From Mucilaginibacter sp. UBA4741 (lineage in GTDB: Bacteria; Bacteroidota; Bacteroidia; Sphingobacteriales; Sphingobacteriaceae), in the NCBI GenBank assembly GCA_002403905.1, contig DHIR01000113.1, forward strand, positions 24,958-46,963: 22,006 bases of DNA. The letters run 5' to 3'. The position numbers were made by a program, and so were the translations under genes. The notes under the pieces were generated by a model that made no database searches, was not told the origin of the DNA, and saw nothing but the letters and a program-made list of their open reading frames with translations. Shown here piece after piece: positions 12,166-20,420 of the stretch; the stretch's first letter is position 1; each line of letters starts with the position of its first letter.

Positions 12166-14081
12166 GCCGTATCCCTCCCTTTTTTAACCACTATGTTTGA
12201 CATCCAGTTATGCCTGCAATAAGGTGTAGTAATTCCGTCCGGGTGCCGCCAGAAGCCGCCGCGCCTGTCAAAAACAGAATAGCCCAATTGCTGCGATATC
12301 TGCTCTATTTCAAAGCGGCTGTAAAACCTGTTAAGTTCCATAAGCTTAGCGCAAAAGGCCCTGTTTCGGTCATCCTGCGGGCCCTCGTAGGAATATTTAA
12401 CGAATATCTGCGTGGTTTCCGGCTCGCCCCTGTCGTTTCTTATATCGTTAATAGGCATTTCAACTGTCCGAACAATCTCCGTATCATCCCCCACATCTAC
12501 CGTATCGCTTGAAATATACCCCCGCTTCTGAAGGGACGCTATTTTAGCCGTTATATATTCCGTAGTGCTGCCAATTACCCCCGCGATAACTTCAGGCGTA
12601 ACCCGCTTATCTTTTTTTATCAGATCAAGGATTGAAGCCTCTGTATTTGTTACGGTAGTTTCCTTAAATGATGCCTTTTGCCAAAAGCCAATCTCATCTT
12701 CGGCGCATTCCGACATACTGCTGAATCCTACCTTCTTTTTCTTTACCAGGTGATAATCATCCTTAGCGTCCCCGCAAATTGAGAACATGCCGATCGCCCT
12801 ATCATCTTCCCGCTGCCTGTCTTTTTTTGTAAACTTTGATATTTGAGTGATCGGCGGAATCGGTATTGTTGGCGTTGGCTTGTTATCCGAACCGATATTT
12901 GGCGTATCCCAAAGGTCTTTTGGTATGCCTAATAATTTAAATACATACTCTTTAGGAAGCGAATTGACCACATCCTTGACATCAACCTGGTTGCCGATAG
13001 GGTCAAGCTGCTGTATGTATAGATCGGGCACCTGGCCGCTAATGGATTGAAAGTAATTAACCACTTTTTCCAGGTCCATTTGCTTTGGCTTGGCATAAGT
13101 ATTAATGAATATTTGATAGGCGGTATAAAGCTCAGTTGATCCGCCTAATTGCCCTTCTTCCTTGATTCCGAAAAGCATTGGCGAAGTAACCTGGTGTCCG
13201 GTGAATATTTCCTGCTGGCAGGTTTTGTTTAACAGGTCAAATTGTTTATCCAGTTCAGATGCGGACAGGTCTGTTATATTAACCGATTTATCCTTGCCGG
13301 TATTGAATATCATTACAAACTTCCCGGCGTTCTCCGCTCCTGAAAATTTCTTTGAAAATGACCTTTCTATTTCCCGCTTCTTCTCGTCAGGCGGATCACC
13401 GATAAAGAATTCAATAGCCTTGCTCGGCATCATGCCATTGCGTATGGATGACAGGTGAAACTTGCTTATTTCAATATCAGTCTCTATATAATTATTACAG
13501 GCCAGGTACTCGGGCAACGGGTAGATATTGGTTCCCGGCCTATACTCATTGTACGAGAATAGCTGAACGCCTCTTCTGTCATTGGGGTTGAATTCTGGAT
13601 AATGTATCGCTTCCTCTCTTAAATCGGCCCAATTGTATTTATACCAGAATCCCGATTCTTTGTCGGCCCTGATCTTCTCGAATTCAATATGAAATATATC
13701 CGCTGGTTTGCTACCTATAGTATTCCAGATCACCATTAAGCGATAACCGCCGTATATCTCAGCGTCCTTTACCGCTTTTTTAGCAACATCGTTCCATGTT
13801 TCACCATCCCGGTTAATAGCCGGTATTTTTTCAAGTTCATCAATAGAAGCGCCCGCGAATCCGCCGCCGAAAATGTACTTGCTTTTGCCGTTTATTATGG
13901 CGCTATGCTTGGCTGATTTATTATACAGGTAGGTAAGGTACTGCGGATAAAGATTGCTTTTCCCATACAGCACATAGTCCTTATTGCGCACCTCTTTAAA
14001 TTCAGGTATCTCTACATCTGCAAACTTTACCACCACTACGCCGGGTATTGTATCTTCTGCTTTCGTTGCTTTTTTAACCAT
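12162..14081 (-). CDS. Portal protein with C-terminal winged-helix and CRH-W domains
   Basis: The first ~400 of 639 residues match phage portals in layout: DYVLYGKSNLYPQYL early, IFHIEFEKIRADKESG (129-144) in the clip/stem part, and EEGQLGGSTELYTAYQIFIN (308-327), a conserved portal stretch. The ring it forms is the DNA channel at the capsid vertex. After a Pro-rich linker (402-411) come additions not needed for a portal. Residues 478-525 look like a winged-helix HTH (ASILDLIKKDKRVTPEVIAG ... LQKRGYISS). Residues 558-634 form a Cys/His-bearing module with FCAKLMELNRFYSR and PYCRHNW (620-626), a pattern I recall from head-morphogenesis proteins. The gene overlaps its neighbours by 4 and 8 bp. 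Portal identity is good; the C-terminal roles are inferred. Confidence 0.75.
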   Translation of the reverse strand: MVKKATKAEDTIPGVVVVKFADVEIPEFKEVRNKDYVLYGKSNLYPQYLTYLYNKSAKHSAIINGKSKYIFGGGFAGASIDELEKIPAINRDGETWNDVAKKAVKDAEIYGGYRLMVIWNTIGSKPADIFHIEFEKIRADKESGFWYKYNWADLREEAIHYPEFNPNDRRGVQLFSYNEYRPGTNIYPLPEYLACNNYIETDIEISKFHLSSIRNGMMPSKAIEFFIGDPPDEKKREIERSFSKKFSGAENAGKFVMIFNTGKDKSVNITDLSASELDKQFDLLNKTCQQEIFTGHQVTSPMLFGIKEEGQLGGSTELYTAYQIFINTYAKPKQMDLEKVVNYFQSISGQVPDLYIQQLDPIGNQVDVKDVVNSLPKEYVFKLLGIPKDLWDTPNIGSDNKPTPTIPIPPITQISKFTKKDRQREDDRAIGMFSICGDAKDDYHLVKKKKVGFSSMSECAEDEIGFWQKASFKETTVTNTEASILDLIKKDKRVTPEVIAGVIGSTTEYITAKIASLQKRGYISSDTVDVGDDTEIVRTVEMPINDIRNDRGEPETTQIFVKYSYEGPQDDRNRAFCAKLMELNRFYSRFEIEQISQQLGYSVFDRRGGFWRHPDGITTPYCRHNWMSNIVVKKGRDTA

Positions 14082-14457
14082 TGTAGCTTTTGTATGTTAC
14101 CGGTTCATTGTATTTGTCATAATCAAAATCCTCCGTCTTGTATAAATTCATTTGTCCGTATTCCAAAGCTGGCTGTACGGCTAATAAAGGGTCTTTATTG
14201 GCCGGGCTTGCTTGTTCATACGCGGTATAATTCCATTTGCCCGGAGGCTGATCGGCAAACTGGACCATGGTATTAATTTCAAATTGATTGAATCTTTCAG
14301 GAAATAGGCTTTCATCCGCACCCATTACCAGGGCGACAATATTTTTGGTAGTTATATGCTCGAAAATAAATAGATAGTTCGGCGCGGCCAGGGTTGTTAA
14401 TTCCGAAAGCGTAACTATTATTTTTTCATTTGTCTGTCCTGTGGTAAGCTCCAGCAT
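14074..14457 (-). CDS. Conserved Bacteroidota phage structural protein (127 aa)
   Basis: MLELTTGQTNEKIIVTLSEL begins a beta-rich 127-residue protein. The segment FERFN-like 'FPERFNQFEINTMVQFADQP', then 'GKWNYTAYEQAS', belongs to a family I recall from Flavobacteria and related phages, usually beside structural genes. Its exact role is unknown; a collar, tail or decoration function is possible. It is the first gene after the terminator-like hairpin at 14494-14527, so it probably begins a new transcript that includes the portal. Its stop overlaps the portal start by 8 bp. Confidence 0.6.
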   Translation of the reverse strand: MLELTTGQTNEKIIVTLSELTTLAAPNYLFIFEHITTKNIVALVMGADESLFPERFNQFEINTMVQFADQPPGKWNYTAYEQASPANKDPLLAVQPALEYGQMNLYKTEDFDYDKYNEPVTYKSYNG

Positions 14458-14460
14458 ACC

Positions 14461-14476
14461 ATTATATATATATAAT
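14461..14476. promoter_or_regulatory. AT palindrome just upstream of the portal operon
   Basis: ATTATATATATATAAT is a perfect 16-bp palindrome lying 4 bp from the start codon of the 127-aa gene. On the minus strand TTTTTG (from the T tract of the upstream terminator) precedes it by about 18 bp, so the pair could serve as -33 and -7 elements. The -7 match (TATATATA) is poor compared with TAnnTTTG, and the leader would be very short. Treat it as a weak promoter candidate. Confidence 0.35.
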
Positions 14477-14493
14477 GCCGATTTGTTTCTAAC

Positions 14494-14527
14494 AAAAAGC
14501 CGTTTAAGGTTTTTAATCCTAAACGGC
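14494..14527 (-). terminator. Intrinsic terminator after the tail-tube-like gene
   Basis: On the minus strand an 8-bp perfect stem GCCGTTTA/TAAACGGC, with a further short inner pairing, is followed by TTTTTG. It lies 27 bp beyond the stop of the 168-aa gene (14555). It would end or attenuate the protease-scaffold-capsid transcript before the portal operon. Confidence 0.65.
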
Positions 14528-14554
14528 CATTATAACCTTCCTATTAAGCCCTTT

Positions 14555-15061
14555 TTATGCTGCCAAAGTAGCCAATACATCTGCCGCAATTTCCGGGGCA
14601 AGCTCTTTTTCATTTCCGGCAAATGGCAAGGTATAGCCATTCCTGTCGCCCCATGCCATCCCGCTCCCGGTTACAGCAGCGCCCAGCACTAAGCCAAACT
14701 CACGCCCTATCATCCATCCCTTGCCGTTGTTGTCCACGATAAAGAATGTCAGATTATTTTTAGCCAGCAGCATTATTTCATTTCGTGTATTTGCCTGGCG
14801 CTTGTTAATTACAATTTCAACGCTTTGGGCGGCGAATACAGTCCCGTTCTGTTCGCTAACGGTTAATGTTTCCGAAAAATTAGACGTGTCCCTGATGAGA
14901 TTATAGCGCCTCGGCGTACCTGCAAGGGTCAAGGCTGTAACAACCCCGCTTGCTTCGGTAATTGAGCTGATATTGCCGGTTTCAATAATATACAGGTACT
15001 TTACACCGCCGATCGAATCCCGACAATCTAAATTAAACCCCTGGGTTAACGCGCATGCCAT
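14555..15061 (-). CDS. Possible major tail tube protein (168 aa)
   Basis: MACALTQGFNLDCRDSIGGV opens a 168-residue beta-rich protein. It matches a family I remember from Bacteroidota siphophages (CxLTQGFxLDCxDSxGG near the start; WGDRNGYTLPFAGNEKELAP near the end). Size, beta-rich pattern and position directly after the major capsid gene are consistent with a tail-tube subunit. A capsid decoration or stabilisation protein is the main alternative. A 39-bp gap with a small hairpin (15075-15092) separates it from the capsid gene. A terminator follows it. Confidence 0.5.
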   Translation of the reverse strand: MACALTQGFNLDCRDSIGGVKYLYIIETGNISSITEASGVVTALTLAGTPRRYNLIRDTSNFSETLTVSEQNGTVFAAQSVEIVINKRQANTRNEIMLLAKNNLTFFIVDNNGKGWMIGREFGLVLGAAVTGSGMAWGDRNGYTLPFAGNEKELAPEIAADVLATLAA

Positions 15062-15074
15062 ATTGAATATTTAA

Positions 15075-15092
15075 AGCCCCGGTTAAGGGGCT
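15075..15092 (-). other. Hairpin between capsid and tail-tube-like genes
   Basis: AGCCCC-GGTTAA-GGGGCT makes a perfect 6-bp stem. On the minus strand only TTTAAATATT follows, a poor U tract. It may slow or process the messenger, so that the highly expressed capsid message is stabilised relative to downstream genes, rather than act as a full terminator. Confidence 0.4.
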
Positions 15093-15100
15093 GTGAATGA

Positions 15101-16081
15101 TTAAGCTGTTAATTTAAATGATACGATCTCATTCGGGAAGGCAACGTTTATACCTTCTTTGAATTCAGCGACAAAGCGAACTTCATCGGCTTCTTTCGCA
15201 AAGAATATTTCCCAACGTTCCTCTTCGTTCTCCAAATCCACTGCTAAGTAGATATTGCTCATGCGCAGGGCAAACAGGCGGTCAGTCCCATCCAAACCAT
15301 GTACTGCGGTTAAGATGTAATTCGTGCCCGGTATTACTACCTCGCCATTTTCCTGTTTAACTTCCGCGCCGCCCGGTGCAAAATGGAATAGGTTGCTATC
15401 TGTGTAAGCAGAAATAAACTTGTTGAAAGTATCCCATCCGCAGAATACGCGCACGTCATCTTTCCCTTGCACCTTAGCGGGCAGGGCCAGCCACATTGAA
15501 CCTACAATGCCTTTAACATTTGCAAGTGTTATGCCGGTTGATGCTGCAATCGGCGCTCCTGTTGCTATGTAAGCTGCCGCGTTTGATAATACAGATGCGG
15601 CGGCAGTATCAACTAATTTGATTAGCCCGTCAAACTTATTAAGGTTCACATCCACCGAATCAGTATCCCCCTGCCAGATGCCGGTTTCCAGCTGATCTGA
15701 TATAGTGCCGGATTTAAGGTCGGTATATTGCTGCTCAAAAGGGATGCTCTCATACCGTGAGCCTTTAGCTAAAGCCTTTTGAGTATATTTAGCTTCCAGC
15801 GCTTTAGGACAAAGGCTTTCATTAACCTTTATTTTGCCTACAGTAACTGTACGTTGTGTAAAGGCTGTTGCACCTGAAGAGTTAAACCCGCAGGTACCAC
15901 CCACTTGAAATACAGCGTCAGTATCCAGGATGTTAATCTTTTCAGATGATTTAACGCCGGTCATAACGTTGCCCTCTTTTTGAATTAAGGACTGCGTTTT
16001 GGCGTAGAACAATGACCGCATAACAAGCAGGTCCTGGTTCTCAATAGTGTAGTCGGTTAGGGCTGATACGTTGTATGCCAT
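15101..16081 (-). CDS. Major capsid protein (HK97-like fold)
   Basis: A 326-residue protein of the size and layout of an HK97-fold capsid subunit. It has an N-terminal arm, a charged middle, and a C-terminal half with ALRMSNIYLAVDLENEEERW (about 271-290) and EVRFVAEFKEGINVAFPNEI (about 299-318). The latter is a C-terminal pattern I associate with capsid proteins of Bacteroidota prophages. It follows the protease and scaffold genes in the usual assembly order (16086 to 16081, 4-bp gap). Hundreds of copies form the head shell. There is no obvious long N-terminal delta domain, so maturation cleavage, if any, would act mainly on the separate scaffold. Confidence 0.8.
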   Translation of the reverse strand: MAYNVSALTDYTIENQDLLVMRSLFYAKTQSLIQKEGNVMTGVKSSEKINILDTDAVFQVGGTCGFNSSGATAFTQRTVTVGKIKVNESLCPKALEAKYTQKALAKGSRYESIPFEQQYTDLKSGTISDQLETGIWQGDTDSVDVNLNKFDGLIKLVDTAAASVLSNAAAYIATGAPIAASTGITLANVKGIVGSMWLALPAKVQGKDDVRVFCGWDTFNKFISAYTDSNLFHFAPGGAEVKQENGEVVIPGTNYILTAVHGLDGTDRLFALRMSNIYLAVDLENEEERWEIFFAKEADEVRFVAEFKEGINVAFPNEIVSFKLTA

Positions 16082-16085
16082 TGGT

Positions 16086-16973
16086 TTAGTTTTTTATGTT
16101 TTGATCGTTTAACTTTTGTGCTGCATCGGCATAGCGGGCAATCGCGCCTTTTTTGCCTTGTGGTATTTCACCACTAAAAATTGATTTCCTTTGTACCGGC
16201 GGATCGCCCGCGGGCGCTTCTGCTAATTGCGTCATTAGCTCCAGTATCTGGGTAATTGTTTCACCTTGCCTGGCTATAGTTGCTTCCTGTTTTGACAGCT
16301 TTAACTCCGCTTTTGCAAGCCCCTGTTTATAAATGGCGATAGCGTCATCTTTCAGTTTTTCGGCTTCCGCTTCGGCGGATGTCTGTTCCGGGGTTTCCTG
16401 TAATTCCTCGCCAAAGCACCATTCCATCAATGCCTTTATGCAGGTAACCATCTTTGACATTTGGTCGCCTGTATCGCCAACCATTGCGTCGGCGTATGCC
16501 TGTACTTGTTCTTTGGTCATTTTCGCGCAGCCCTGGGTGTCGTCCGCTTTTGGCGCAACTAATACGGTTATTACCCCGTTGGCATCGGTTGAGAAGGTAG
16601 TGCCGTCCTCTAAGGTCCAGTCGCCTTCCGCAACCGGGGCATCCCCTTTTGTAACTTTGCCGCCTACTTCAAGCTTATCAACTGATATAGTATCCCCGCC
16701 TGAAAGTTTATAATCTGTAGCCGCGAACTCTGAAGGATCCGTTACCGAAGTAATTTTTCCGGCTGAATCAACAGCTACACTTGTGCCATCCATTAAAGTA
16801 TAGGTCCCTTCCGCTGCCGGATCGGTTCCGATAAGGAAATCGCCGCCAACGTCTAAAAGACTTATAGTTACATCTGTACCATCGGCCAGCTTATAAGAAG
16901 TTGGCAAAGTGTCGGCAAATAATTGCTTGATCCTTTGCAGGATACTTAGAGATTCTGTTGATTTTTCAGACAT
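16086..16973 (-). CDS. Capsid scaffold-like protein with internal repeats
   Basis: A 295-residue protein containing two copies of a ~50-residue beta repeat (residues 27-77 and 88-138: YKL..G...VGG...G.xP.AEG..TL.DGT...D..G.IT). A helical middle follows (150-192), then a coiled coil rich in Ala/Glu/Lys (197-252), a short PPVQRKSIF segment and a basic tail. A coiled-coil scaffold between an XkdF-like protease and the capsid gene is the normal arrangement in this phage group. The repeats probably form small beta domains that contact the shell or the protease. Scaffold function is inferred from position and coiled coil, not from an enzymatic motif. Confidence 0.65.
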   Translation of the reverse strand: MSEKSTESLSILQRIKQLFADTLPTSYKLADGTDVTISLLDVGGDFLIGTDPAAEGTYTLMDGTSVAVDSAGKITSVTDPSEFAATDYKLSGGDTISVDKLEVGGKVTKGDAPVAEGDWTLEDGTTFSTDANGVITVLVAPKADDTQGCAKMTKEQVQAYADAMVGDTGDQMSKMVTCIKALMEWCFGEELQETPEQTSAEAEAEKLKDDAIAIYKQGLAKAELKLSKQEATIARQGETITQILELMTQLAEAPAGDPPVQRKSIFSGEIPQGKKGAIARYADAAQKLNDQNIKN

Positions 16974-16999
16974 TGCGTATTGCTTTTTATAGGTATATA

Positions 17000-17605
17000 T
17001 TAAATCAGGCCGGTTGTTTCTTTTAAAAGGTCAAGTATTTTTAAAACCGTCTCATCCGGCGTAAGCTTTGCCTTTTGGGATTGCATTTTTACATATTGGA
17101 ATATGCCCTCAACAGAGAACCCCTTTACGGACCCGTCCTTTATTTTTCCCCACGCTTCGTCGTTATTCACCTTAGCGGATATAAACCAGCTGCCATCGGC
17201 CACGTCCTCAAATCCCTGCATTGGCTGGATACCCAAAGACGGATCGCTGATAAATGAATTGAAAATGGTTATGCCCGGGAGCTGTTGATTCTCGTCATGG
17301 AACAGGTTGAAATTCTGCATATAGCCCTTTGCGTTGAACTTCTGAACTATTGACAGGATGGTTTCAGCATCAAACTCCACATAGTACTCCCCGAATGTTT
17401 CATCCTTTCGGTACATCGGCAGTCCCGCGATCATGGCGGGCCCGGAGATTATCTGCCTGTCCTCGTTTAAACTGAACCTTTGCCTTTCATTGAAGGATAA
17501 AAAGTTCCGATCAATTGCCGGGCGGTCAACCAGGGCGACAAAAGAAACCTCTAAATCGCTGGTTATATCCGGGTCGATTACACATTTATAGCATTTTAAC
17601 TCCAT
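17000..17605 (-). CDS. Prohead protease, XkdF-like (peptidase S78 family)
   Basis: A 201-residue protein with the pattern of Bacteroidota XkdF-like proteases: VSFVALVDRPAI (20-31), SGPAMIAGLPMYR (54-66), then NLFHDENQQLPG (100-111, catalytic His103) and DGSVKGFSVEGIF (157-169, nucleophile Ser164). The His and Ser are spaced as in herpesvirus-type assemblin folds. The enzyme cleaves scaffold and capsid proteins during head maturation. It lies immediately upstream of the scaffold and capsid genes. It begins 95 bp from the start of the oppositely oriented DUF4468 gene, so the head operon must be transcribed from this gap. Confidence 0.82.
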   Translation of the reverse strand: MELKCYKCVIDPDITSDLEVSFVALVDRPAIDRNFLSFNERQRFSLNEDRQIISGPAMIAGLPMYRKDETFGEYYVEFDAETILSIVQKFNAKGYMQNFNLFHDENQQLPGITIFNSFISDPSLGIQPMQGFEDVADGSWFISAKVNNDEAWGKIKDGSVKGFSVEGIFQYVKMQSQKAKLTPDETVLKILDLLKETTGLI

Positions 17606-17714
17606 GCCTATAGATATAGGAATGGCGCTTTTGTTTCATTTACTTGTTTTTATGGGAAAATAGTACGAGGTTTATAAATCAATTTAACCAATTTTAATAA
17701 TGGGAATTCATAAA
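17606..17714. promoter_or_regulatory. Divergent intergenic region between protease and DUF4468 gene
   Basis: About 110 bp of AT-rich DNA separates two genes transcribed away from each other, so both promoters should be here. On the minus strand, TTG followed 17 bp later by TATTTTCC loosely resembles the Bacteroidota pattern. I found no convincing rightward TAnnTTTG element. Confidence 0.35.
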
Positions 17715-18272
17715 ATGAAAAGAATTTTACTTGTAATTATCTTAATGCTGCCTATTATAGCGCATGCGCAAACCGTTCCTATCGATTCTGCGACGAACAA
17801 GGTATTATATACTGAAGTTATAAAGGTGGATGGTGTATTAAAAGACGAGCTATACACCAGGGCGAGAGAGTGGTTTGCCAAAACATTTAGATCCGCTCAA
17901 AGCGTATTGCAAATGGATGATAAAGATGCGGGCAAGATTATTGGTAAAGGGGCTGCTTCATCGAGTTTTAAATACATGATAGCCTCTATTGACTTCTTAT
18001 TGAAGTATACTATATCTATCGCCGTAAAGGATGGCAGGTATAGATATGAGATAACAGATATTTCAGTACATGATCAGTCATCGTTAGGGTATCACTTAAC
18101 CTTAGATGATATAGTTGTAAAAGGCGCATCTGGCTTAGAGAAGACAAAAAAAGCCAACGGCGAATACAGGAGTAGATTTAAAGGATATGTAATACAATCC
18201 GACATACTTATTAATGAGCTATTGGCTGATCTTAAAAAGACAATGTACAGTAAATCAAAAGATGATTTTTAG
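17715..18272 (+). CDS. Secreted DUF4468 (TBP-like fold) protein, probable moron
   Basis: A frame opens at ATG 17700, but ATG 17715 (MKRILLVIILMLPIIAHAQ) gives a normal signal peptide with cleavage after ...AHAQ, so I prefer it. The mature part begins VPIDSATNKVLYTEVIKV and continues DELYTRAREWFAKTFRSAQS, VLQMDDKDAGKIIGKGAA and YRYEITDISVHD, the signature of the DUF4468 family of Bacteroidota envelope proteins. The gene is the only plus-strand gene in the structural region. It meets the tape measure gene tail-to-tail, with stops overlapping by 2 bp. It looks AT-richer than its neighbours, as expected for a recently acquired moron. It may alter the host surface or block superinfection; its biochemical function is unknown. 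Confidence 0.75.
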   Translation: MKRILLVIILMLPIIAHAQTVPIDSATNKVLYTEVIKVDGVLKDELYTRAREWFAKTFRSAQSVLQMDDKDAGKIIGKGAASSSFKYMIASIDFLLKYTISIAVKDGRYRYEITDISVHDQSSLGYHLTLDDIVVKGASGLEKTKKANGEYRSRFKGYVIQSDILINELLADLKKTMYSKSKDDF

Positions 18273-20419
18273 CCGCCTAACCGCGCTGCCCTGTTTAAGC
18301 GCGTAATCCTTTCCTGGCTATTTGTTACATCCGATTCTATGACAAATGCCCGAACCGTCGCATTGCCAATTTGATTAATTTGATTTTGTGGTAATTGGGT
18401 GTTGCTGACTTGTGGGCGTGGCGTTAACGGAGCCGGAACCGATATTCCAGATGGCGAAGACCCACCACCACCTGGTACTTGAACGGATACAATTTTTTTA
18501 ATATTAGCAAGGCCGCTAAGAATCGCAATTCCCGCTGCAATTGGCGCTATTGTTGGCCCTATAAACGGAATACCAGCTAAGGAGGTATATGCTTTTTGCG
18601 CCGAAAGATAAGTGTCTATTGTGGCTGAAGCTATCGCTAACACTTTGCCAGCCGCTGTCGCCCTTCCAAATAGATCAGCCGCTTGGCCCAAACTACTTGA
18701 AATAGTTGCCATTCGCTCCTCTTGCTCTAATTTGGCAATTAAAGTTTTTTGCCGTTCATATTCTGCAAATAATTGAGCCTCGGCTTTTGCGTTGCCTTTC
18801 ACAAGCGCCATTTTCTTATCATACCATTCATGCAATTGCTCCATCGATGCAGCCGCTTTTTGGCCCGCCTGGTCTAAGCGCATGTTCCCTATTTCTTCAT
18901 CCAGTTTTAATGATTGATAGTTTAGTTCTTTTTCTTTGTCAAGCTTCTCATTTAACTCATCTGTTTGCATTTTGGAATCCGCCGCATCTCTTTTAGCAAT
19001 TGATTCCGTCCATTTTGTTTGAAAGTCGAGTAGGCCCTTTGCCCGGATAGTATTAATCTTTTCATCATACTCTTTGGTTAAAGCGGCTTTCTTTTTGTTC
19101 CTCGCGGTAAGGTTGGCTATTTCATAATCGGCCGCCTCGAGGTCTATATCCAGCTGGTATTTTAATTGCAGTTTCGCCAGTACCTCCTGATCCTGAATAT
19201 TGGCGGTATAGGTATCAAATAGTATTTTCCGCAAATCAGCGGCCCGTGTCCTGGCGTTTGCCTTGCTCAATGCCGATGCTTCGGCTTCATACTTTCGCTG
19301 GGCCGCGCCGATCAGCTCATTGCGTTGCTGAACATTAGTGTACTCCTGCGTTATCTGCGCCTTTTGCGCCTCGAAATCATTCTTCAGTTTTATCTGCGAA
19401 AGTTTATAGGCATCTGTTATCCCGGCGACCGCAGCGTCGTGGTTTAAGCCTAAAACCTTTTGATTAAACGCATTTGTAGTGGCAATTACAGCCATTTGGT
19501 TGCCTGCCAGTTGGTCTTGTAGTTTTTTAATTTCCAATTCCAACGCCTTGTTGGTTTGATCGCCCTCCGCCTTAACTTTTTCGGGATGGAAGAAACTACC
19601 TAAGCCCCCGAACCCAGCAGCAAGGGTCGCTTTCCATTTAATGGACGCTTGCGTAGCCTGGTCAGTTAAAACCTTTTGGGCTTCCAATTGCTTGATCGCT
19701 GCCTTAATGGACGCTTCGAGCTGTTTGTTTTTTATATCCAGTATTTCTTGCTCCGAAACTCCCTGCTGTTTCAGTAAGTTATCCTGCGATTGCAATATAT
19801 CAAGTTTGCTTTTTTCTACTTCGAATGCTTTAGTAGCTGTTTCCAAATTCTTTTCCTGCGCCCTGCTTGCAAGCCCTACCGCGTTCTTTATGTCGCCCCA
19901 ATAAGCGACGATAACCCCCAACGCGATAACAAATAACCCTATGCCTGTACTTCCTATCGCTGCTTTGATACCATTAAACGCATCCATAGCGACTACTTTT
20001 AGCCTCGTGAAATCTTTCGCGGCATCGGCCAATGTATTTACGCCTTCAGTTAATGCCAATGCTCCCTGCACTTTTAATATGGCCGCCTGAACCTCTTCAC
20101 TCTGGCCGCCAAATAAGGCCATAGCCCCGGTTAACGCAGTTATACCGCCAACGGATGCTCGAACAGCATTGCCGAAGGCTTGAAACTTTTTTTCCGGATT
20201 AAACAAGTCCGCTACTTCTTTAGCGTCTTTTATCTTAGCCTTCAGATCGCCAACCCCTTTCGCCGCCGCGATAGCCTGTGTGCTTGTTTCGCCGAATTGC
20301 TCCTGTATCCCTATCAGTTCATTTTGGGCTTCCCTTAATTGTTGCTTAAAGGACTTAACGCTTGTTGACGCTTGTTCGGCATCTAAGGTTAACGACGCGG
20401 CTATTACGGTGTTTGACAT
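18269..20419 (-). CDS. Tail tape measure protein
   Basis: A 716-residue protein with long coiled-coil stretches rich in Ala, Lys, Glu and Gln. It has hydrophobic segments at about residues 95-115 and 155-173 (STGIGLFVIALGVIVAYWGD), and a hydrophobic Gly/Ala/Pro segment near the C-terminus (SLAGIPFIGPTIAPIAAGIA). This length, repetitive helix and membrane-like segments are those of tape measures, which fix tail length and later help DNA cross the host envelope. It follows the partial tail gene by one base and converges on the DUF4468 gene. At this length a tail of roughly 100 nm could be expected using about 1.5 angstrom per residue, a general rule and not measured here. Confidence 0.82.
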   Translation of the reverse strand: MSNTVIAASLTLDAEQASTSVKSFKQQLREAQNELIGIQEQFGETSTQAIAAAKGVGDLKAKIKDAKEVADLFNPEKKFQAFGNAVRASVGGITALTGAMALFGGQSEEVQAAILKVQGALALTEGVNTLADAAKDFTRLKVVAMDAFNGIKAAIGSTGIGLFVIALGVIVAYWGDIKNAVGLASRAQEKNLETATKAFEVEKSKLDILQSQDNLLKQQGVSEQEILDIKNKQLEASIKAAIKQLEAQKVLTDQATQASIKWKATLAAGFGGLGSFFHPEKVKAEGDQTNKALELEIKKLQDQLAGNQMAVIATTNAFNQKVLGLNHDAAVAGITDAYKLSQIKLKNDFEAQKAQITQEYTNVQQRNELIGAAQRKYEAEASALSKANARTRAADLRKILFDTYTANIQDQEVLAKLQLKYQLDIDLEAADYEIANLTARNKKKAALTKEYDEKINTIRAKGLLDFQTKWTESIAKRDAADSKMQTDELNEKLDKEKELNYQSLKLDEEIGNMRLDQAGQKAAASMEQLHEWYDKKMALVKGNAKAEAQLFAEYERQKTLIAKLEQEERMATISSSLGQAADLFGRATAAGKVLAIASATIDTYLSAQKAYTSLAGIPFIGPTIAPIAAGIAILSGLANIKKIVSVQVPGGGGSSPSGISVPAPLTPRPQVSNTQLPQNQINQIGNATVRAFVIESDVTNSQERITRLNRAARLGG

Positions 20420-20420
20420 A

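Noticed and set aside
18706..19904. Plus-strand frames over the tape measure gene
   Set aside because: They are antisense to long coiled-coil coding sequence and rich in Cys/Phe/Ser as expected for such shadows.
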